Positions 35,059-43,872 of a stretch of DNA of 64,000 bases are shown here, one piece after another (positions within the stretch are counted from its first letter, which is position 1; every line of letters begins with the position of its first letter). Location of the stretch: positions 1,550,001 through 1,614,000 of the forward strand of contig NC_015914.1 of assembly GCF_000222485.1 (NCBI RefSeq). The letters run 5' to 3'. Origin of the DNA: Cyclobacterium marinum DSM 745 (GTDB lineage: Bacteria; Bacteroidota; Bacteroidia; Cytophagales; Cyclobacteriaceae). Below the pieces are notes generated by a model. The model saw nothing but the letters and a program-made list of their open reading frames with translations. It was not told the origin of the DNA and did no database searches. The position numbers were made by a program, and so were the translations under genes.

Positions 35059-36033
35059 TTAGAACCATCTTGGGTTTTTCATATTTACTTTTCTTGGAGA
35101 GATATAGTATCCTAAAGACATCTCATGACTATTGTTTCGCAAACCATTGAATGCATTGGTTTGCACATCATAGGCATAGCCCAGCCTAAGTTTCTCTGTA
35201 GCAAACAATTCTAAAATAAAGGCTACAGCATTCTTAGAAGAAAGACCGGGGGGTAAATCCGTAGCTCCAACTTTTAAGTTGGTTCTGTAGGAGGCTCCTG
35301 CCCATACCCTGTCCATGAATAAAAACATACCGTTAAGGTCAAGGTTAGTAGGACCACTCCCGCCATTTCGCATCAGGAACGAAGGTTTGAATTGAACTTG
35401 GTCAGAAATTGGGAACAAAGCTCCCGCTGTCAGGTAATAATGGACATTATGATAGGCCAATGCCACTGCTTCTTCTTCAAGTTTCTTTTTTCCAATTAGA
35501 TTATAGGCACTAAAGCCTGCATAAAACTTTGGGCTGTGAAAAAAGATCCCGGTGTTTAAGTTTGGTGTAAAAACATTGATTCTCCCTTCAGGTAATTCTC
35601 CATCTCCAAAATCATTGGGATCAAACATGCTTCCATCTATGGCATATTCTGATACACCTCCACTTACTCCTATACCAAGAAATGATTCATTTCCTGTTTG
35701 AATTCTATAGGCATAAGTTAACAGGGCCGTATTGGTTTTTGTAGGACCTACTTCATCTGCCATAATGGATGCACCGAACCCCATAAGCCCTTCGTTGGCA
35801 CTTAAGTCTGCGGTGACAGTAAAAGTGGTAGGCGCTCCCGGTAAACTTCCCCATTGACTTCTATAGGTAGATTGAACATAATGTTCCCCCTTGTATCCCG
35901 CATAGGCCGGATTTACATGTAAGCCATTAAACATGTATTGGCTAAACTGAGGCAGCTGCTGGGCCATAGACGAATTAAGGCCTGCAGGAAGTAAAATCAC
36001 CAAAAATCCAAAAACTCTAAAAATATTCTTCAT
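35059..36033 (-). CDS. PorP/SprF-family type IX secretion outer membrane protein
   Basis: 324 residues from the ATG at 36033 (MKNIFRVFGF..., a clean signal peptide ending at SMAQ). An upstream ATG at 36066 would precede it with 11 unlikely residues. The mature start QLPQFSQYMFNGLHVNPAYAG is the PorP/SprF hallmark, followed by YRSQWGSLPGAPTTFT and a beta-barrel ending in NPRWF. SprF-like proteins work with type B C-terminal-domain adhesins to carry them across or hold them on the outer membrane. It sits directly downstream of such an adhesin, as in sprB-sprF. Confidence 0.92.
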   Translation of the reverse strand: MKNIFRVFGFLVILLPAGLNSSMAQQLPQFSQYMFNGLHVNPAYAGYKGEHYVQSTYRSQWGSLPGAPTTFTVTADLSANEGLMGFGASIMADEVGPTKTNTALLTYAYRIQTGNESFLGIGVSGGVSEYAIDGSMFDPNDFGDGELPEGRINVFTPNLNTGIFFHSPKFYAGFSAYNLIGKKKLEEEAVALAYHNVHYYLTAGALFPISDQVQFKPSFLMRNGGSGPTNLDLNGMFLFMDRVWAGASYRTNLKVGATDLPPGLSSKNAVAFILELFATEKLRLGYAYDVQTNAFNGLRNNSHEMSLGYYISPRKVNMKNPRWF

Positions 36034-36073
36034 CGAACTTATTATTTTAATGCTGCTACTATACACAAAATCA

Positions 36074-39016
36074 TTATTTTATGACCTGAACCCAACCTTT
36101 ATAGGTCTGTTCTTCACCACTATTGTCCGTTATAATCAGGACATAAAAGTAAGCTCCTGAATTCAACCCTTCTGCGGCCCAATCATTATGATAATTCTCC
36201 ATTTCAAAAACATGGTCACCATTTCGGTTAAGAATTGTCAAGGAGTTTTTGGCGAAATTTTGAATTCCTTTTATTTCAAAAGTATCATTTTTACCATCTA
36301 CATTCCCCGGGGTGATTACATTGGGCACAAAGAACCTAATGATTTGATTGGTATCACTGTCTTCCTTACTTGTTGAAATATTATCCTGATTATCCGGCAC
36401 TTCTACAGTCACGGTATTGGTCACCGTCCCTAAGCCCGTGGCTTGTACACTGATGACATAAACCAGCTCTTCACCGGCAGCAATGGAAGCTACCGTCCAA
36501 CTTATAGTATTGCCTGAAACTGTTGCTCCCGGATCTATACCCGTAAATCCTAGAAACTCAACATTGGATGGCAATTGATCACTTACCACAACATCTTCAG
36601 CTGAACTCAGACCATTATTGGTTAGTTTGATTTCATATTCAAATTCATTGCCTTCATAAATGGCCTTACCAAATGATGTCTTGGAGATGCTAATGTCCAC
36701 TTGCTTAGCAACTACTGTGACAGTAGGGGCAGTAACCTGATCTGTAAACTCCCCAACACTGATGGTTGCAGTATTCACTTTCTCACCTTTCTCTACTCCC
36801 ATTGCTTCAATTTGAAAGCTGGCAGATTCTCCGGCACTTAGCGAGGTAAGGATCCAGCTTCCATCCGTACCTTGGGCAGGTACTGTTCCCATGCTCAATA
36901 AACCTGAAGGTAGAGGATCTTCTACTTGGATATCTGACAAATCAAATGCTGAATTATTTGTAATGGTAATGGTATAAGTTACTACTCCATCGATAGGAAT
37001 TTCTGTGGCACTTGCCGTTTTATTCAATTCAAGTAATATAGGCCTTACAAGGATGGTAACTTTCGCTTGATCGCAGAACATCCTGTCGGCATTCTCGCAA
37101 ATTTCATAAACAAAGGAATCAGTTCCTGAAAAATTGGTCTCTGGGGTGTAAGTAATCAAACCATCGTCTGCAATGGAAATTACGCCGGAAACAGGATCCT
37201 CAGTTATCAACAAAGTTTCATCTAAAATTGCCCCGGAATTGGTAAAATCATTATCTAAAACAGCTATTGTGACGGCTTCATTTTGATTGGTTACTACCTC
37301 GTCATCCTTGGCTTCCAACTGCACGTCCTGTAAACTAAACTTAATCTCTCCCTCATCCTTATTCGACGGATTAATGGTCTCTACTAGGTCATATAGCAAT
37401 ACATAATTACCTTCAGGAAGACCTGTAGGAAGCGTAAGTGTGCCATCCTCTGCTAAACTTACTCCTGTCAGTCCATCATTGTCTGTTAGTACCGCGTGCA
37501 CCCGATCTGAGCTAACCGCCTCACCATTGATTTGATCGTTGGATAATACATTACCTATTTCTCCTGCCCTGTTGGCATTAACCGAACCATAATTATCCTC
37601 TATAGCTTCTAAAACAGTAGGGTTAATGGTAACAGATACGGTAGCTTGATCACACTTGGCTGGGTCCTCTTTGTCACAAATTTGGTATACAAGTTCGTAA
37701 TTTCCTGAGGGTATCCCTTCTACAATATCAATAGATCCATCTGCGTTCAATATTATCTTTCCATCAGAATCGTTACTAAGGGTACTTAAATTAACGTTTT
37801 CTATCAAAGCAGGCAACCCATTCAACAAGTCATTGTCCAACACATTAAGTATGTTCTCTTTACCAAAACTATCATCTTGTTCAAAAGCATCATCCATTGC
37901 AATTGGAATGTACTCAATCACTTCAATGGTCACCTCGGCTTCATCAGAATCGCCTCCTCCCGTAGTAATTTTATAAACTAGCTTGTATTCTCCCGGAGGA
38001 GTATTGGGAGCTACATCTACAGTCCCATCCAAATTTAAAGTTACATCTGAGATAGGGAAAGGGTTTACAATTTCTAATGTCACATCTATCGGGTTCAAGG
38101 GAAACCCATTCAACTCATCATTGTCATAAACATTTAGTACAGCATCGCCTCCCAGTTCACTGTTTACTCTTTCTTTCAAATCCGGTGTAGCGGAAATGGC
38201 ATTGACAAAGAAAACCAGTTTACCATCCGGTTCATTTTCCGCAATAATTCTAATCCCAAAAATTGGTTCGGTGGATTCAAAAATTGAAGGTGAAAATAGC
38301 ACCATGTACTGGGTTTGCGTAGGCACATTTGTTACATGGTTAATTCCAGTATTCCATTGAAAACCTCTTACCTGAATTCTTTTAGCCCCTTCAATCGGAT
38401 TGCCATTTCTATCTAAGGCAATAAAATCAGTGGCTGAATTCCCATTCCTCTCTGTATAGAGCAAGTAACCTGAGGTCACTACTTGATCCTTGTATTCCAA
38501 ATCTACAAAAGCTTCCCCTTGAGGTATTGAAGGCTGACCATTGATATCCCAATAGGACCGTATATCAGGGGTGGAAACGACCGTTTCAAGCCCACTAATA
38601 AAATCATCATCCAAATGACTGGTGATGGTATTGTCCGAGTGAACAATTTGGATAGCATCAGACCTTATCGTAGCTGATCCTATAATCGGATTTGGGTTCT
38701 CTACTGTAGGATTTCTAGTTGTGGCATATATCACTTTATCCGTATCGATCGTTATAGAACTGATCACCACAGGAACATCTGCCGGACTTGGATTTTCATT
38801 CCCATCTGGGGAAGTCTGAATCAATTCATTTCCCTCAATGGTATACCTCACCTCTGTTATAGGGATATTGTTCTCAGTACCTGTAACAGTAACGGTCTGG
38901 GCTGACACCTGCCCTATAAAAACCATTCCTAGTAAGAAAATAAATGAGATAAACTTTAAGGATTTTTTAAAAAAATAATAAAACCTAAGCTGTACCAATA
39001 GAATTAAACTTTTCAT
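36074..39016 (-). CDS. T9SS type B C-terminal-domain adhesin (gliding-motility-associated, SprB-like)
   Basis: 980 residues. A long N-terminal signal (about residues 1-40, ending VSAQ) is followed by an unrecognised region and several VCBS/cadherin-like repeats with NVLDNDLLNG or VLSNDQINGE turns (about 290-640). Two DUF11-type repeats (LNKTASATEIPIDG and ISISKTSFGKAIYEGN, about 645-870) lead to the C-terminal sorting domain (last about 85 residues) with FFVPNVITPGNVDGKNDTF, ILNRNGDHVFE and GAYFYVLIIT. This ending is the type B CTD recognised by the type IX system. A surface adhesin role is inferred. It leads the operon with SprF-like and OmpA genes and has a good promoter upstream. Confidence 0.92.
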   Translation of the reverse strand: MKSLILLVQLRFYYFFKKSLKFISFIFLLGMVFIGQVSAQTVTVTGTENNIPITEVRYTIEGNELIQTSPDGNENPSPADVPVVISSITIDTDKVIYATTRNPTVENPNPIIGSATIRSDAIQIVHSDNTITSHLDDDFISGLETVVSTPDIRSYWDINGQPSIPQGEAFVDLEYKDQVVTSGYLLYTERNGNSATDFIALDRNGNPIEGAKRIQVRGFQWNTGINHVTNVPTQTQYMVLFSPSIFESTEPIFGIRIIAENEPDGKLVFFVNAISATPDLKERVNSELGGDAVLNVYDNDELNGFPLNPIDVTLEIVNPFPISDVTLNLDGTVDVAPNTPPGEYKLVYKITTGGGDSDEAEVTIEVIEYIPIAMDDAFEQDDSFGKENILNVLDNDLLNGLPALIENVNLSTLSNDSDGKIILNADGSIDIVEGIPSGNYELVYQICDKEDPAKCDQATVSVTINPTVLEAIEDNYGSVNANRAGEIGNVLSNDQINGEAVSSDRVHAVLTDNDGLTGVSLAEDGTLTLPTGLPEGNYVLLYDLVETINPSNKDEGEIKFSLQDVQLEAKDDEVVTNQNEAVTIAVLDNDFTNSGAILDETLLITEDPVSGVISIADDGLITYTPETNFSGTDSFVYEICENADRMFCDQAKVTILVRPILLELNKTASATEIPIDGVVTYTITITNNSAFDLSDIQVEDPLPSGLLSMGTVPAQGTDGSWILTSLSAGESASFQIEAMGVEKGEKVNTATISVGEFTDQVTAPTVTVVAKQVDISISKTSFGKAIYEGNEFEYEIKLTNNGLSSAEDVVVSDQLPSNVEFLGFTGIDPGATVSGNTISWTVASIAAGEELVYVISVQATGLGTVTNTVTVEVPDNQDNISTSKEDSDTNQIIRFFVPNVITPGNVDGKNDTFEIKGIQNFAKNSLTILNRNGDHVFEMENYHNDWAAEGLNSGAYFYVLIITDNSGEEQTYKGWVQVIK

Positions 39017-39080
39017 ATAAAATTAAACTTAAAAACTAGTCACAACACACCTCTACAAAACAAAAGAATTAAATAGTGCC

Positions 39081-39111
39081 CAAAAATAGGTTATTTATTC
39101 ATAACTGACAA
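39081..39111 (-). promoter_or_regulatory. Bacteroidota-type promoter of the T9SS adhesin operon
   Basis: On the minus strand a TTG (39109-39111) is separated by 20 bases from TATTTTTG (39081-39088), matching TTG-N17-23-TAnnTTTG. The adhesin start lies about 65 bases downstream. Confidence 0.65.
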
Positions 39112-39168
39112 GGCAGATAATCCCCCAAATAAATATATTTATAAATTATCAATCACAATTTTTTATTA

Positions 39169-39204
39169 GAAAAAACCAGGCAACTTCAAAAGAAGCTACC
39201 TGGT
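39169..39204 (-). terminator. Terminator of the LruC-domain gene
   Basis: Read on the minus strand, ACCAGGTAGCTTC pairs with GAAGTTGCCTGGT (10 pairs with a 3x3 internal loop, AAAA-type loop), followed by a run of six Ts. It follows the LruC stop at 39279 by about 75 bases. Confidence 0.75.
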
Positions 39205-39278
39205 ATCTACAACTAAAAACAACCAATTAACATGATGGGATATATTCCAATCTAAATTACCTATTGCAGGTACTTAAT

Positions 39279-40763
39279 TTATTTTGCATTTAATAAAACT
39301 TTATCTATACGATACCCTTCTTTATCCTCATACCAATCAGGATAAGCCTCTCCTCCTGTTGCTGCCCACTTATAAAACATCTGATAACCGGTGGTAATGC
39401 TCTCCTTATTCATCATGTAAGGTATGCTTCCCGATACATTTAGAGCCCATGGTAGGCCATTGTCTTTTCCTCTATAATATGCTTCTTTCTCTCCGTTAGA
39501 GTTGTCTTCTTTTGTACCGAAAAGTGATTTGTCCACGTGTGCGGTGGGCGTCTTTCCGGGAAGATGGATTTCTACCCCCCTCTTTTGGTTGACAATCAAG
39601 AATGGATTGAAATTATCCATTTTCAGTTCATCTAGTTTGATGTGTCCTTTTGCATTGTCACCATCTTTAATGTACATGGTTATTTGCATTTTCTCAACAG
39701 GCTGCATTGGGAAATTGGGATCGGTATTGATACCTACTGCTCCTCCGCCCGGATGCGTTAGCACATTGTCAACATCATCAAAGGCTATAATGGTGGCATG
39801 TTCATTCCCCACTTCAAGTCCATTGTCCATAAATTCATGAATGCTATTGGACTTAATTTTGGAACCTACAACTTTATAAACTTGGTCTGGTGAAATCCCT
39901 GTAAACTCTATCCCGAATCCATTGGAATAGCCCGCTCCTGCTGCTCTTGGCAAAAGATCTATCACTACTTCCACTATCTCCCCCGAAGCATCTGTTACCC
40001 TATTGATACTATAATCCAATACCAAATCATTGAAATCATAATCTCCGGTAGCAGGCCAAAGGTCTTCAAACATTAAAGTTGCTGCTCCTTCAGGTGTTAA
40101 GTAGTTATTATAGGCCTTGTATTTATCATCAGGATAATCATCTTCGTCATCTGCAACTCCGTCTCCGTCAGCATCTTTTAGCTCACCTTTAGGAAGGCAG
40201 CCTGCTGAAGGATCTGAATAATACTGTCCCTGAATGACTAGATTGTCAACTGCTGTTGCTCCCTCATCACCCTCTACAATAAATACTAAGTATACTTTGA
40301 ATAATTCTCCAATAAGCTTATTGGAGTAATTGAACTTAACTTTTACAGCCTTCGTGGCAGAATTACCTTTATGTTCGACAGTAGAATAGCCTAAATAAAT
40401 GTAATCTTTACTTTCTCCATTTTCTTTATTCTCCGAATCATAAGGCAGTAAAAGGGCATATACGGTGGTTTTTTCTATTTCTGAGGTAGGTTTAACTTCC
40501 AATTCCACCTTCCCATCTTCTAGTTTAATCCAAGGAGATTTCATATCTCCACGCCCTTGATTTTCAGAGGCCTTAACAATAAAGCTTTGCTTTCCTTCAA
40601 TCACATGATCGGAATCATCAGATAAAGAGAATCCATCCAAACTCCAACATGTATAAAAATAATCTTTTAATGAGCTCAACTCAGCATCATTCTCAACTTC
40701 ATTCTGAGCAATTGACTGGAAACCAACCAATCCTAATAAAAAACTAAATAGTAATTTTTTCAT
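39279..40763 (-). CDS. LruC-domain (DUF4842) secreted protein
   Basis: 494 residues. A signal peptide (MKKLLFSFLLGLVGFQSIAQ) is followed by a beta-sandwich-like region (about 40-190), a calcium-binding thrombospondin-type-3-like stretch DADGDGVADDEDDYPDD (about 205), and the LruC/DUF4842 domain with FEDLWPATGDYDFNDLVLDY (about 232). The C-terminal domain is not recognised. LruC is named after a Leptospira lipoprotein; the molecular function is unknown, and a surface or periplasmic protein is most likely. It lies 30 bases after the small lipoprotein gene and is probably co-transcribed with it. Confidence 0.85.
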   Translation of the reverse strand: MKKLLFSFLLGLVGFQSIAQNEVENDAELSSLKDYFYTCWSLDGFSLSDDSDHVIEGKQSFIVKASENQGRGDMKSPWIKLEDGKVELEVKPTSEIEKTTVYALLLPYDSENKENGESKDYIYLGYSTVEHKGNSATKAVKVKFNYSNKLIGELFKVYLVFIVEGDEGATAVDNLVIQGQYYSDPSAGCLPKGELKDADGDGVADDEDDYPDDKYKAYNNYLTPEGAATLMFEDLWPATGDYDFNDLVLDYSINRVTDASGEIVEVVIDLLPRAAGAGYSNGFGIEFTGISPDQVYKVVGSKIKSNSIHEFMDNGLEVGNEHATIIAFDDVDNVLTHPGGGAVGINTDPNFPMQPVEKMQITMYIKDGDNAKGHIKLDELKMDNFNPFLIVNQKRGVEIHLPGKTPTAHVDKSLFGTKEDNSNGEKEAYYRGKDNGLPWALNVSGSIPYMMNKESITTGYQMFYKWAATGGEAYPDWYEDKEGYRIDKVLLNAK

Positions 40764-40793
40764 TGTCTTAATAGTTTAAAAATTGGTAGGGAT

Positions 40794-41255
40794 TTATTCA
40801 GCACCTAATTCAGGAAAATCAAAATTCAAAGGGTCAACTTCTCTTTCCACCTCAAAATTAAAGGAGGCGATATGGTTATTAACTTCGGCCGTTTTTACTG
40901 CCTCACCATATTTCATAACAATTTCATCAACCCCTGAGACCAAATCGAAGGTCATCTCAAAATCTTCATGCATGGCATGAGTGCCTCCATAAATCTCTGT
41001 CCCTTCACTTGTCAATAAGGTCAGCTTTTTGCTAACCCCAACATCCACCGGTAAACCTTCAATGCTTACGGTAAGCTCTTCTGTAGTTTCCCAATCAAAA
41101 AATGCTGAAACGACTAAATCGTCAATTGTTTCTCCGGAAGGAGTAAGTTGCTGGGTACTCTCATCAATTTGATCTTTTACACAGGAAGAAAATAATGTGA
41201 TGACGGGGATTATCAATACCAAGAATGACAATCCTGTTGTTTTGCTATTTTTCAT
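40794..41255 (-). CDS. Small secreted lipoprotein, hypothetical
   Basis: 153 residues from the ATG at 41255; an upstream ATG at 41306 would place 17 residues before a classical lipoprotein signal. The signal MKNSKTTGLSFLVLIIPVIT ends in FSSC, so the Cys is the likely lipid anchor. The mature part is acidic and beta-rich with no family I recognise. It is upstream of, and probably in an operon with, the LruC-domain gene. Outer-membrane location is inferred. Confidence 0.75.
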   Translation of the reverse strand: MKNSKTTGLSFLVLIIPVITLFSSCVKDQIDESTQQLTPSGETIDDLVVSAFFDWETTEELTVSIEGLPVDVGVSKKLTLLTSEGTEIYGGTHAMHEDFEMTFDLVSGVDEIVMKYGEAVKTAEVNNHIASFNFEVEREVDPLNFDFPELGAE

Positions 41256-41306
41256 TGTTTTGCTGTTTACTGTATCACAAAAAAAGTAAAGTGACCTTTC
41301 GATCAA

Positions 41307-41757
41307 CTCAATTATGCACCAAAAATCTACCTTTTTAAGGTCCCTTAGGAAAATTATCGACCAACTGCTGAAAAAGGTCGGTCAATTCCGGTTTTAAGAG
41401 GGCGAAATATATACTAATGGTTGGTTTTCAGGGATAAATGTAGAAAACATATAAAAGTTATAAAAGTATATTTTAATAAAAAACAACTGTCTGATAATAC
41501 AAACTTCTTTTTATTGTTCAAAAACCAAATTATATGGTATGAAATTTTTTATGTCCGTTATTTTGATCTTCACCCTAACTTTTGTGCTTATTGAATAAAT
41601 CACTTGTGTTTCTTAACCATCCTTTCGGCTTGGTGCATGGCCATGACTGTTAATTTTCAAGAATTTGAGAAATCCCAACTGGAAATAAACCAAAATATAT
41701 TTTGTTAGTCATATCTAACTTATTATTTTTTATTATCTAACTTTAATAAATAAAACA
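41307..41757. other. Intergenic region before the superoxide dismutase gene
   Basis: 451 bases (552 counted from the lipoprotein start used here). It contains a 19-codon open frame at 41538-41597 (MKFFMSVILIFTLTFVLIE), which looks like an isolated signal-peptide-like peptide, and no hairpin or repeat that I trust. The SOD promoter is not clear by eye. Confidence 0.4.
41538..41597 (+). CDS. Possible hydrophobic micropeptide, or signal-peptide remnant
   Basis: A 19-residue ATG-start frame reads MKFFMSVILIFTLTFVLIE then TAA. It is almost wholly hydrophobic after a Lys. It could be a membrane micropeptide, the surviving signal peptide of a lost gene, or chance in AT-rich DNA. No homology claim is made. 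Confidence 0.2.
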
Positions 41758-42348
41758 ATGCACAAATTACCCGAATTACCTTATGACAAAAACGCTTTAT
41801 CTCCTGTCATTACTGAAGAAGGATTTGATTATCACCATGGCAAACACCATATGGCCTATGTCAATAACCTTAACAATCTTATAAAAGACAGCCTGTGGGA
41901 AGAAAAATCATTAAAAACCATTGTAACAGATAGCTTCAATGAAGGAAATACAGCAGTGTTCAATAATTCAGCCCAACATTTTAATCACAATTTCTTTTGG
42001 AAATGCCTTTCGCCCAATCAAGGCGGAGCGCCAACCGGAAAGATTGCAGAATTGATTGACAGGGATTTTAATGGTTTTGAAACTTTTAAAAAGGATTTTT
42101 CAGAAGCTGCCGTGAAACTCTTTGGATCAGGTTGGGCATGGCTGGTTTTGAACAACGAAAATAAACTTCAAATTGTACCCTTAAAAGATGCCAACACACC
42201 GGTAACCTTCAATGTAAAGCCTTTGTTGACCTTGGATGTATGGGAACATGCCTATTACATAGACCACAGGAACTTACGCCCAAAATTTGTTGATGGATTT
42301 TGGGAAATAATTAACTGGGAATTTGTAAACAAAAACATACTACAATGA
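41758..42348 (+). CDS. sodB: Superoxide dismutase, iron type
   Basis: 196 residues. Metal ligands by comparison with E. coli FeSOD are His26 (YHHGKHH), His77 (FNHNFFW), Asp160 and His164 (DVWEHAYYID). Gln73 in NNSAQHFNH sits at the position where Fe-type enzymes keep the active-site Gln, which argues for iron. It dismutates superoxide in the cytoplasm. Its stop overlaps the next start in ATGA, so the three genes 41758-43250 form an operon. Confidence 0.93.
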   Translation: MHKLPELPYDKNALSPVITEEGFDYHHGKHHMAYVNNLNNLIKDSLWEEKSLKTIVTDSFNEGNTAVFNNSAQHFNHNFFWKCLSPNQGGAPTGKIAELIDRDFNGFETFKKDFSEAAVKLFGSGWAWLVLNNENKLQIVPLKDANTPVTFNVKPLLTLDVWEHAYYIDHRNLRPKFVDGFWEIINWEFVNKNILQ

Positions 42349-42803
42349 GTGCTCAAGGATTAATTAGCTTAGAAAACACGTGGAAAACACATACCAATGC
42401 TGGAAATAACCAATTTAGAACCGGTTGTTTTATGAAAGCCCTATTGTTTTATGAAAAAGCCTTGGAAATAGCGAAACTCATTAATCAACACAAAGAGAAA
42501 TGTACGAAAGTTAGTATTCCATATATACAGATTTTTGTTATTTCATGTAACAACATGGCAAACACTTATGAAGAATTATGTAAACCGGAGAAAACAGAAA
42601 AACTTCTGAAACGGGTGGTTTACTTCTTACTTACGCTTTCGGAACAGGGTTTGGTATCAAGTGAAGTACTTCATAATGAAATGAGGTTATCGATGATCAA
42701 CTTTACGGACTACGTGAAGAGGAATGGCTTGAATCAGGAAGAAACTGAAAGGCTACTCCTTAACATCAAAAATGAAGTCAAGCTGGGAGGGAATCTCAAT
42801 TAA
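42345..42803 (+). CDS. TPR-like hypothetical protein downstream of SOD
   Basis: 152 residues, not recognised as a named family. It is all-helical by pattern, with two tetratricopeptide-like segments: about residues 25-50 (CFMKALLFYEKALEIAKLIN) and about 65-90 (SCNNMANTYEELCKPEKTEK). It starts within the SOD stop (ATGA overlap) and ends 3 bases before the HAD gene, so translation is probably coupled. A scaffold or partner role with SOD or the HAD protein is only a guess. Confidence 0.8.
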   Translation: MSAQGLISLENTWKTHTNAGNNQFRTGCFMKALLFYEKALEIAKLINQHKEKCTKVSIPYIQIFVISCNNMANTYEELCKPEKTEKLLKRVVYFLLTLSEQGLVSSEVLHNEMRLSMINFTDYVKRNGLNQEETERLLLNIKNEVKLGGNLN

Positions 42804-42806
42804 TCG

Positions 42807-43250
42807 ATGCTACCCCCTTTCGGAAAGACCATCGCCATTGACTTTGACGGTACCATTGTTGAGCATGCCTACCCTAAGATCGGAAAAACAATGCTTTTTG
42901 CCTTTGAAACGATTAAAGAATTAGAAAAAAAAGGGCATCGTCTGATTTTGTGGACCTATCGGGAAGGCCCTTTACTCAAAGAGGCAGTAGACTTTTGTAA
43001 CGATAATGGTGTTGAATTCTATGCTGTTAATGAAAATTATCCGGGGGAGACTGATGAATGTCAATCTCCAAGAAAACTAGAGGCTGATATTTTTATTGAT
43101 GACCGAAACATAGGAGGGTTTCTTGGGTGGGAAACTGTATGGCAAACACTGCATCCCGAAGGAGGTGAATTTCATCACCAGTTGAGAAACTCAATAGCTC
43201 ATTTTAATTACCAAAGCAAACGAAAAAGTTGGTATAAGTTCTTCTCTTAG
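42807..43250 (+). CDS. HAD-superfamily phosphatase-like protein (BT0820-type)
   Basis: 147 residues. Motif I is DFDGT (residues 12-16), with the nucleophile Asp12 and Asp14. A WTYREG motif follows at about 50, and FIDDRNIGG near residue 93 carries the acidic motif. The length and motif spacing resemble the small BT0820-like HAD proteins of Bacteroidota, presumed phosphatases. It is the last gene of the SOD operon. A long hairpin at 43236-43277 encloses its stop codon. Confidence 0.85.
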   Translation: MLPPFGKTIAIDFDGTIVEHAYPKIGKTMLFAFETIKELEKKGHRLILWTYREGPLLKEAVDFCNDNGVEFYAVNENYPGETDECQSPRKLEADIFIDDRNIGGFLGWETVWQTLHPEGGEFHHQLRNSIAHFNYQSKRKSWYKFFS

Positions 43251-43277
43251 TTTTGATTAAAACCGAGAGAAGAACTT
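43236..43277 (+). terminator. Long hairpin enclosing the stop codon of the HAD gene
   Basis: A stem of about 19 base pairs with one mismatch and one wobble (AAGTTCTTCTCT... with ...GAGAAGAACTT) has a GATT loop at 43255-43258. The TAG stop at 43248-43250 is inside the left arm. It is followed by AATCTTTT, so termination is likely though the T-run is weak. Confidence 0.65.
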
Positions 43278-43382
43278 AATCTTTTGAGGGCTTAACAGGC
43301 CAATCAATTATTACTACTAGCCATTTTATGACATTATGTCATCGAAAAACCGTCTAAAAAAGGCATTGTACTTTTGCTTTCG

Positions 43383-43856
43383 CTAAAAAATATACCTAAC
43401 AGATAAAGCAAAATCGTCGCCCCAGAAGCCTCCATTATTAATTATATTGATCGCAGGTTTAAAATCCAGGGAAAAATTAAGAGGAAGCTCTTCTAAAACA
43501 TACTCCAAACCGATAATCCCATCAATACCAATTACGGTAGATCCATCGTAATCATATTTAGAACTGTTGTTCCAACTACCTATATGGGCTCCTCCCCCAT
43601 AAAACCAATTCAAGCCATCTACGTCTTCAATATCCCTGTGAACTTCATAAAGACCGGTAATCAAAAGACCTCTCCAACGGGTATGCAAAATCCCCTCAAG
43701 GGCTGCATCCTGGCTTATAAAATGCTTTACACTTAATCCGCTACTTGCCCCTAAGCGCAAACCAACCCCAGTATCATATGCCTGTGCTTTACTTTCATTA
43801 GATAAGGAAAACATGAGTACCAATGCCATCACGGCAATCATTACATTTTTCATCAT
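43383..43856 (-). CDS. Outer membrane beta-barrel-like hypothetical protein
   Basis: 157 residues with a signal peptide (to about SKAQA, residue 25). The mature part has alternating hydrophobic beta-strands, glycine-rich turns and a terminal aromatic (SVRYIF), as in small outer-membrane barrels. The family is not named. It starts 16 bases after the 5-formyltetrahydrofolate cyclo-ligase stop, so it may be transcribed with bshC and that gene. Confidence 0.75.
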   Translation of the reverse strand: MMKNVMIAVMALVLMFSLSNESKAQAYDTGVGLRLGASSGLSVKHFISQDAALEGILHTRWRGLLITGLYEVHRDIEDVDGLNWFYGGGAHIGSWNNSSKYDYDGSTVIGIDGIIGLEYVLEELPLNFSLDFKPAINIINNGGFWGDDFALSVRYIF

Positions 43857-43872
43857 AATTATAGTTGTTTAA

